Shown here: in pieces, positions 5,943 to 10,875 of the stretch | Layout: each line of letters begins with the position of its first letter | Position numbering within the stretch: position 1 is the first letter of the stretch | Assembly (NCBI GenBank): GCA_018903015.1 | Contig: JAHIPR010000077.1 | Location: 1 to 10,875 of the forward strand | Direction: 5' to 3' | DNA length: 10,875 nucleotides | Source of the DNA: a bacterium | GTDB lineage: Bacteria > Atribacterota > JS1 > SB-45 > 34-128 | Notes under the pieces: generated by a model | Told to the model about the DNA's origin: nothing | Database searches by the model: none | What the model saw: the letters and a program-made list of their open reading frames with translations, nothing else | Translations under genes and position numbers: made by a program

Positions 5943-7298
5943 ATGATGGATAATAGTGGAAATATTATTGAAAAAAGCACAGATTTGATACACAAATCTA
6001 CAGGTCTGTGGACTGCCTCAGATTATAAAAGCACTCCTAGTTTTAATGCAGGGGTATCAAGAAAAATAATTATTTCTAGAAAAGATAAAGATATATTACG
6101 TAGGTTGGCAACAAAAGTAGCTTGTTTATCTAATCGGCCTATTGAGGAAGAAAAACGAAAATTATGGTATGATCATAATTCATTAAAGCCAGTACGTCCA
6201 TTGATTTTTTGTGACCCAGAAAATGGGTGGAATGAGATAATTACCAAAGACCAAATAGATTGTGAAGGAGAACTTGCTCAAAGATGGGAGATGGTTTTAC
6301 TTAAAGAAATTTTTTGGGGAGAACTAATGTTGGATGATAAAGTAATTGAGCCATACTTTGACATTGGCTATACATATAATGAAGGCAGTTGGGGAGTTGA
6401 TCCAATAATACATGGTGGAGAGGATGGTGGAGCATATACGTGGGAAGCTCCAATAAAAAAATACAGTGATATTGATAAGTTGCATTATCCAATAATAAAC
6501 GTTGATTATAAAGCAACTCAAAAAACATTAGAGGTCGCCAATGATACGTTTGGTGATTTGTTAAGAGTAAGAAAAATCGGGTTTTGGTGGTGGTCACTTG
6601 GGTCGACCTATCTCCTTGCTTTGCTAAGAGGGCTAGAGACTATGATGATTGATATGTATGACAATCCTAAATTAATACACAGGTTAATGAAGATTATTAG
6701 TGAAGGAACTTTAGAAAAATTAAATTTTCTAGAAAAAAATGGTTTACTATCTATAAAAATTGACCGATATGTTGGGTCTGGTGGTTTTGGATATACAAAA
6801 GAATTACCAGCTAAAGGATTTGATGGTTCTAAAGTAAGGACAATAGATATGTGGGGATTTTGTGAGAACCAGGAAACTGTTGGAATATCACCACAAATGT
6901 TTGAAGAATTTGTTTTTCCATATCAACTTCCTATACTTAAACGTTTTGGTCTAAATTGCTATGGTTGTTGCGATCCTTTAGATCAAAGGTGGCATATAAT
7001 AAAAAATATACCAAATTTGCGAAGGGTATCGGTGTCGCCTTGGTCAGATCTGGAAAAAATGGCTGAGAATCTTGAAGATAAATATATATATTCAATGAAG
7101 CCAATGCCCACACCCTTGGCTGCTGCTGTCTTGGACGAAGGATTTGTTCGAAAAAAAATACGAGAAGCATTAGAAATTACTAAAGGTTGTGTGGTTGAAA
7201 TAATAATGAAAGATAATAATACAATAGGTAAAAATCCAGAAAATGTGATTAATTGGGTAAGAATTGTAAGAGAAGAAATTAATAAGATATATAGTTAA
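5943..7298 (+). CDS. URO-D-fold methyltransferase-like protein, long divergent paralog B
   Basis: This 451-residue protein is longer than the usual 340-390 of the superfamily, because of an N-terminal extension of about 80 residues before the barrel. It shares the barrel's general pattern with its neighbours (LRGLETMMIDMYDNPKLIH, residues 227-245; SPQMFEEFVFPYQLPIL, residues 316-332). However, the zinc-site position has no His-X-Cys. It reads NCYGCCDPLDQRW (residues 338-350), with adjacent cysteines 342 and 343, followed by NLRRVSVSPWSDLEKMAENL. The C-terminus contains EIIMKDNNTIGKNPENVINW. I recall uncharacterised proteins with this YGCC pattern annotated as URO-D domain proteins, with no established reaction. 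Whether it binds metal through the paired cysteines is unknown. It starts 36 bases after paralog A, so the two are probably cotranscribed and may act together. Confidence 0.78.
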   Translation: MMDNSGNIIEKSTDLIHKSTGLWTASDYKSTPSFNAGVSRKIIISRKDKDILRRLATKVACLSNRPIEEEKRKLWYDHNSLKPVRPLIFCDPENGWNEIITKDQIDCEGELAQRWEMVLLKEIFWGELMLDDKVIEPYFDIGYTYNEGSWGVDPIIHGGEDGGAYTWEAPIKKYSDIDKLHYPIINVDYKATQKTLEVANDTFGDLLRVRKIGFWWWSLGSTYLLALLRGLETMMIDMYDNPKLIHRLMKIISEGTLEKLNFLEKNGLLSIKIDRYVGSGGFGYTKELPAKGFDGSKVRTIDMWGFCENQETVGISPQMFEEFVFPYQLPILKRFGLNCYGCCDPLDQRWHIIKNIPNLRRVSVSPWSDLEKMAENLEDKYIYSMKPMPTPLAAAVLDEGFVRKKIREALEITKGCVVEIIMKDNNTIGKNPENVINWVRIVREEINKIYS

Positions 7299-7413
7299 TG
7301 ATGACTGTAATATATATTTTTGTTTTTTTACATTTTTTACTTGATAAAAATAAGTTTTTTTAAAACGGGCTAATCAAATTAAAATATATTAATAGAAGAT
7401 GTAAAAATATCTT

Positions 7414-8427
7414 ATGAATTCTTATGAAAGAGTTAAAAATAGATTAAAAGGTAATCCTGTTGATAAAATTCCAAACCTTAACATAATTATGACTTTTGCA
7501 GCAAAGTATATAGGGGTTCCTTATAAGAAATATGTTACAGATTTTAAGGTACTTGTTGAGGGAAATATATTGTGCTGTGAAAAATTTGGAATTGATATGG
7601 TAAGTGCTATATCTGATCCCTGCAGAGAATTATTTGATTTTGGTGCAAATGTTGTTTTTCCTGAAAATGATGTACCATATTGCAAAGATTTTTTAATTAA
7701 AGAATATGTGGATATTAAAAAAGTTAAAGTGAAGGATCCTTTAAAAAGCACGAGGATGTTGGATCGTATAAAGGCAGTAGAACTTTTTAATGGAAAAATA
7801 AAAGGTTATTTTCCAATTTTAGGTTGGGTTGAAGGTGCATTTGCTGAACTTGCAGGCTTAAGGGGTATTAATGCGATGATGTTAGATTTTTATGATAATC
7901 CTGATTTTATCGTTGAATTGTTGGAATTATGTGTCGAACAGGAAATAAGATTTGCATTAGAGCAGATAAATGCAGGAGCTGATTTCATTGGTATTGGAGA
8001 TGCAGTGGCTTCACTAATTGGTCCTAAATACTATCGTAAGTTTGCACTACCTTATGAAAAAAGAATTATAGAGAAAATACATAAAGCAGGCTGTAAAGCC
8101 AAACTTCATATTTGTGGAAATATCAGCGGAATACTTGATTATATTTGTGATACAGGTGCCGATATTATAGATATAGATTGGATGGTAGATTTTGGAACTG
8201 CAGTAAAAAAGTTTGAAGGAAAATCATCAGCATGTGGTAATTTCAATCCTGTTTCCATTCTTCTTGAAGGAAGTGAGAAAGATATAGAAAATGCTGTAGT
8301 TAGTTGTATTAATATAGGCAACAACACTACTTTTATTGCTGCTGGATGCGAAGTACCAAAAAATACTAGTAACGAAAACGTGCTTAGAGTTGATGAAATA
8401 CTAAAGAGATATTCTAATTTTACTTAA
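7414..8427 (+). CDS. MtaA/CmuA-like corrinoid methyltransferase with intact zinc site, paralog C
   Basis: This 337-residue protein is the closest in the window to characterised zinc-dependent methylcobamide methyltransferases (MtaA, MtbA, the methyltransferase part of CmuA), and its length fits. It has the opening NSYERVKNRLKGNPVDKIPN, GIGDAVASLIGPKYYRKF (193-210), LHICGN with His 232 and Cys 234, SACGNFNPVSILLEG (272-286) and AAGCEVPKNTS with Cys 312. His 232, Cys 234 and Cys 312 form the complete His-X-Cys...Cys site that binds zinc and activates a thiolate or other acceptor. It probably moves a methyl group to or from a corrinoid protein; whether its partner is coenzyme M, tetrahydrofolate or a substrate is unknown. 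No strong Shine-Dalgarno sequence precedes the ATG, only a weak AGAAGATG near 7394. A 115-bp T-rich gap separates it from paralog B. Confidence 0.82.
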   Translation: MNSYERVKNRLKGNPVDKIPNLNIIMTFAAKYIGVPYKKYVTDFKVLVEGNILCCEKFGIDMVSAISDPCRELFDFGANVVFPENDVPYCKDFLIKEYVDIKKVKVKDPLKSTRMLDRIKAVELFNGKIKGYFPILGWVEGAFAELAGLRGINAMMLDFYDNPDFIVELLELCVEQEIRFALEQINAGADFIGIGDAVASLIGPKYYRKFALPYEKRIIEKIHKAGCKAKLHICGNISGILDYICDTGADIIDIDWMVDFGTAVKKFEGKSSACGNFNPVSILLEGSEKDIENAVVSCINIGNNTTFIAAGCEVPKNTSNENVLRVDEILKRYSNFT

Positions 8428-8485
8428 TTCCTTTTAAAATAGGTAATAAATCAAATTCTAACTATTTTTCATTAATTGTGAGAAA

Positions 8486-8514
8486 TTGATGTTTCAACTA
8501 TGATAATGAATAAT
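8486..8514 (+). promoter_or_regulatory. Possible internal promoter before the truncated methyltransferase copy
   Basis: TTGATG (8486-8491) and AATAAT (8509-8514) are spaced by 17 bases. The boxes match the consensus at four and five of six positions. The site lies in a 121-bp AT-rich gap, where such matches arise readily by chance. If real, it would drive the short fragment and perhaps the ROK regulator separately from the transporter operon. Confidence 0.25.
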
Positions 8515-8548
8515 TAGGATAATTATAATAAAAAGATAAGAAGAAGAT

Positions 8549-8860
8549 ATGATTTCTAGGGAAAGAGTAAGGCTTGCTATCAATCATAAAGAAGCCGATA
8601 GAATTCCCCTTGATTTAGTAAGTACACTTGTGATGGGAATACAGGCAAGTATTTATGCTAAACTCAAAAATGCACTGGGTATATCAAAGGGATTGGTTAG
8701 GTTATACGATTCATTTCAGATGCTCGCGGAGGTCGAAGATGAGGTCAAACAATTGCTGGGAGTAGATACATATGGCATCCAATTGCCTGTAACAGTATTT
8801 GGATACAAGAATGAAAATTGGAAAACCTTTTATCATATGGGTAAAAAGAAAATAAGATAA
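8549..8860 (+). pseudogene. Truncated URO-D-fold methyltransferase (N-terminal 103 residues only)
   Basis: The frame encodes a clear N-terminal portion of the same family as paralog A: ISRERVRLAINHKEADRIPLD matches its opening, and EVEDEVKQLLGVDTYGIQLP matches the VNDEVKDILGVDT segment. It stops with TAA after 103 residues, at KNENWKTF plus a short unrelated-looking tail (YHMGKKKIR). In full-length relatives this point leads into the rest of a barrel of roughly 350-390 residues. I read the following 86 bases in other frames and found no continuation, so this looks like a deletion of the 3' two-thirds rather than a simple frameshift. It has no zinc ligands or active site and should not be catalytic. 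A retained function for the small protein cannot be excluded. Confidence 0.7.
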
Positions 8861-8946
8861 ATATTAAACAAACACATAAGATAATAGACATTATATTATT
8901 ATATATTTATAAATAAATTAGAAAAAGAAGGAATAAATTTTATATT

Positions 8947-10122
8947 ATGATAAAAAGCAAAGTTATGTTAAGAAACTCAATCGTAATCAGAAAATGGAAT
9001 TTAAGTGGTATTTTTAAAGCAATTCGCAAGCAAGGTCCTATTTCTCGAATAGAACTAACTGAAATTACTGGATGTAGTGCCGGTACAGTGTCTAATCATG
9101 TTAGAACTCTGATTAAAAAGGGCTTTGTGATTGAAACCAAAAAAGGCATTTCTTCTGGCGGTAGAAAGCCAATACAATTAATGATTAATCCCCACAAAGC
9201 TTATATTTTTAGTATTGAGATTGAGGTTAACCAGATAAAGATAGTGATGTTTGATTTGGAAATAAAAGTGGTAATGAAGAGCATCATTCCCATAATATAT
9301 AAAGATAATTATATGAAGACCTTTGAACAGGTATTTTTTGAAATGGATAAGATGATAGAAGAAAAGAATTTAAGATTAGATAATTTCCTGGGGATAGGAG
9401 TAGCAGTGCCTGGCTTGATTGATAAAGAGAAGGGTATACTAGAATTTGCGCCTAATTTAGGATGGAAAAATGTCCATATTTCAAAGATTTTTAAAGACAA
9501 ATATGGCCTTCCTATAGTCTTAAATAATGAGGCAAAAGCGGCAGCTATTGGGGAAAGAGGATCTATTTATCCTAAAATAAATAATATGGTATTTGTCTCT
9601 ATTAATGAAGGAATAGGTTGCGGAATTTTTCTAAATGGTAAATTATACAGAGGAGCAAGCGGAAACGCAGGGGAATTTGGGCATATAATTATTGATACTA
9701 ATGGCCCAGTATGTCACTGTGGTAATAGAGGATGTTGGGAGATATTTGCTTCGGAAAGCTATATTGTTAATAGGTATTTAAAATTATCTAATAGTAATAA
9801 AGAATTAACTAAGAAAGAGATATATCAATTAGGTAAAAATGGAGATAAAAAGGTCATTGAGATATTTAATGAAACAGGAAGAAATATAGGAATAGGATTG
9901 GTCAATATTATTAATGGGCTTAGTCCTGAATTGTTGGTAATTGGCGGAGGGATTGTAGAGATAAAAGATTATATCTATGAGGAAATTATTAAAAAACTTG
10001 AGGAAAGTGCTTTATCTGTTTCCTACAAGAAAGCAGAAATTAAATTTAGTAAATTAGGCAGCTTAGCTGCAGTTTATGGGATGGCTGATTTAATTATTAA
10101 TGAAAGAATCAAATTCATTTAA
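8947..10122 (+). CDS. ROK-family transcriptional repressor (NagC/Mlc/XylR type)
   Basis: This 391-residue regulator has an N-terminal winged helix (about residues 15-75; GPISRIELTEITGCSAGTVS is the recognition region, followed by the SSGGRKP wing). A ROK sugar-kinase-like domain follows. Zinc-site features are intact: GEFGH with His 246, and CHCGNRGC with Cys 256, 258 and 263. The kinase function seems lost. The first phosphate-binding loop, usually Asp-X-Gly-Gly-Thr, reads SIEIEVNQ, and the catalytic Asp of the Asn-Asp-Ala motif is replaced in NNEAKAAA (193-200), as in XylR-type repressors. It should bind a sugar and release DNA in response. Its likely targets are the palindromes at 433-476 and possibly its own region. 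The only Shine-Dalgarno-like sequence (GAAGGA, 8927-8932) lies 14 nt from the ATG, so translation may be weak. No terminator separates it from upstream genes. Confidence 0.9.
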   Translation: MIKSKVMLRNSIVIRKWNLSGIFKAIRKQGPISRIELTEITGCSAGTVSNHVRTLIKKGFVIETKKGISSGGRKPIQLMINPHKAYIFSIEIEVNQIKIVMFDLEIKVVMKSIIPIIYKDNYMKTFEQVFFEMDKMIEEKNLRLDNFLGIGVAVPGLIDKEKGILEFAPNLGWKNVHISKIFKDKYGLPIVLNNEAKAAAIGERGSIYPKINNMVFVSINEGIGCGIFLNGKLYRGASGNAGEFGHIIIDTNGPVCHCGNRGCWEIFASESYIVNRYLKLSNSNKELTKKEIYQLGKNGDKKVIEIFNETGRNIGIGLVNIINGLSPELLVIGGGIVEIKDYIYEEIIKKLEESALSVSYKKAEIKFSKLGSLAAVYGMADLIINERIKFI

Positions 10123-10146
10123 TATAGATTTCAGAGATGAAGAAGG

Positions 10147-10176
10147 TTAAACAATCAAAGGTTCTTTTTTTATAAA
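10147..10176 (+). promoter_or_regulatory. Weak candidate promoter of the isomerase-like gene
   Basis: TTAAAC (10147-10152) and TATAAA (10171-10176) are spaced by 18 bases. The -10 box is good, but the -35 box matches only three of six consensus bases. The site lies between the ROK stop codon and the next gene and would leave a leader of about 25 bases. Readthrough from the ROK gene is an equally good explanation. Confidence 0.25.
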
Positions 10177-10206
10177 TCAATTATCTTACTATTTAAGGAG
10201 TGGGAA

Positions 10207-10875
10207 ATGAAAGAAAATAAATCATTACATAGTATCTGCCGATGGACATTTAATGCGGGGAAGGGTGGTTTTATCCCGGATGATATGAGACCAGAATGGA
10301 ATTCTAAAAATTTTAGTACTGTTGATATGATTAAGCTGGTAAGAAATAGAATTGCTCCGAGATTACCGGAAAATATAGAGTTAGGGATTGAAGTGCATTA
10401 TGATAATGAGTTTGATGAAAAGACCGCCCCTGAAATTGCCGATGCCTTGGTAGATTCCAAGATATATCTGGCCATGGTAACTCCAGGAGCACATAAACCT
10501 TTTGCTTATGGGGGGATAGCTTCATTAGACCCTGTGGAGAGAAAATCAGCAGAAGAGTTCGGGGAGAGGACGGTTGCTCTTACTTATGGATCTCTCAGGA
10601 AAGCCTGGCATCCCAATCCCTCAAAATGGCCAACTTTTGTCATTTGGAATGGTTCGTTTGGTTATGACCTTGCATCTATAGGGATTTCCCAAATGTATCA
10701 GAATCTTAAGGAGAGTATTGCAAAACTTTGCAAATATGAAGAAAAATTAGGAGGAAACCTCTATTTTGCCTTAGAACCAAAACCCAACGAAGGACATCCG
10801 GCTCTTTTAATTCCAACCGTAGCCAGTGCGCTGGTCTTTTGGAATAAATTAGAAGAAGAGTTTAAAATATCTCGT
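10207..10875 (+). CDS. Xylose-isomerase-like TIM-barrel sugar isomerase/epimerase (3' truncated by window)
   Basis: The first 223 residues run to the window edge without a stop. AAGGAG (10195-10200) precedes the ATG by 6 nt. The segment LYFALEPKPNEGHPALLIPT (185-204) carries the Glu-Pro-Lys-Pro signature of the xylose isomerase superfamily, with Glu 190 in the place of its metal-binding glutamate. FVIWNGSFGYDL (144-155) resembles the Trp-Gly-Gly-Arg-Glu-Gly-Tyr segment of that family but lacks the Arg-Glu. IEVHYD (61-66) offers a possible catalytic His 64. The protein is therefore probably a divalent-metal sugar or cyclitol isomerase/epimerase, not a canonical XylA. GC content is visibly higher (55 of 120 bases at 10561-10680) than in the methyltransferase genes. 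Its position after the ROK regulator suggests it metabolises the imported sugar. Confidence 0.75.
   Translation, partial: MKENKSLHSICRWTFNAGKGGFIPDDMRPEWNSKNFSTVDMIKLVRNRIAPRLPENIELGIEVHYDNEFDEKTAPEIADALVDSKIYLAMVTPGAHKPFAYGGIASLDPVERKSAEEFGERTVALTYGSLRKAWHPNPSKWPTFVIWNGSFGYDLASIGISQMYQNLKESIAKLCKYEEKLGGNLYFALEPKPNEGHPALLIPTVASALVFWNKLEEEFKISR

Noticed and set aside
7316..7366. T-rich stretch after paralog B as an intrinsic terminator
   Set aside because: The only stem before the T run is ACTT/AAGT, four base pairs with a 9-nt loop, which is too weak.
10140..10171. Terminator after the ROK gene (AAGAA/TTCTT followed by Ts)
   Set aside because: The stem has only five weak base pairs and a 17-nt loop, so it is not distinguishable from chance.
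1..10875. CRISPR arrays, tRNA or rRNA genes, insertion sequences
   Set aside because: I saw no regularly spaced repeats, cloverleaf sequences, conserved rRNA segments or transposase genes on either strand.

Overview
This AT-rich bacterial window carries what looks like one catabolic gene set: a ribose-type ABC importer, three full-length proteins and one fragment of the uroporphyrinogen-decarboxylase-like (URO-D fold) methyltransferase superfamily, a ROK-family repressor, and the first part of a xylose-isomerase-like TIM-barrel enzyme. All real genes are on the + strand. The organism cannot be named from this sequence. The substrate-binding protein has a signal peptide with an Ala-X-Ala-like site and no lipobox cysteine, which suggests a cell with a periplasm. 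Low GC, several URO-D-like paralogs and sugar ABC importers would fit an anaerobe such as an Atribacterota- or Thermotogota-like lineage. That placement is a guess.

Layout. Positions 1-210 are the 3' end of an unrecognised, more GC-rich gene. Positions 211-676 are non-coding and hold a good sigma-70-type promoter (411-439), a perfect 19-bp palindrome over its -10 box, a second palindrome just downstream, and a leader of about 230 nt. Next come the binding protein (686-1675), a strong 17-bp hairpin (1727-1771), permease 1 (1799-2767), a single-domain ATPase (2835-3596) and permease 2 (3623-4618). The methyltransferase-like block follows: 4734-5906, 5943-7298, 7414-8427, and a 103-residue truncated copy at 8549-8860. 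The ROK regulator is at 8947-10122, and the isomerase-like gene starts at 10207 and runs off the window.

How the parts may work together. The importer should bring in a monosaccharide-sized polyol or sugar. The ROK protein is the natural candidate sensor and repressor, and the palindromes at the operon promoter are candidate operators. The isomerase-like enzyme would act on the imported carbon skeleton. The URO-D-like proteins resemble corrinoid-dependent methyltransferases (MtaA, MtbA, CmuA and MtvB relatives) rather than haem-synthesis HemE. One keeps the complete His-X-Cys...Cys zinc site; the other two have altered versions. A coherent but unproven reading is uptake and demethylation of an O-methylated sugar or cyclitol. 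No corrinoid-binding protein or reductive activase is encoded here, so that pathway would need partners elsewhere.

Several starts probably differ from the longest open frame, judged by Shine-Dalgarno spacing: GTG at 686, ATG at 2835, TTG at 3623 and ATG at 5943.
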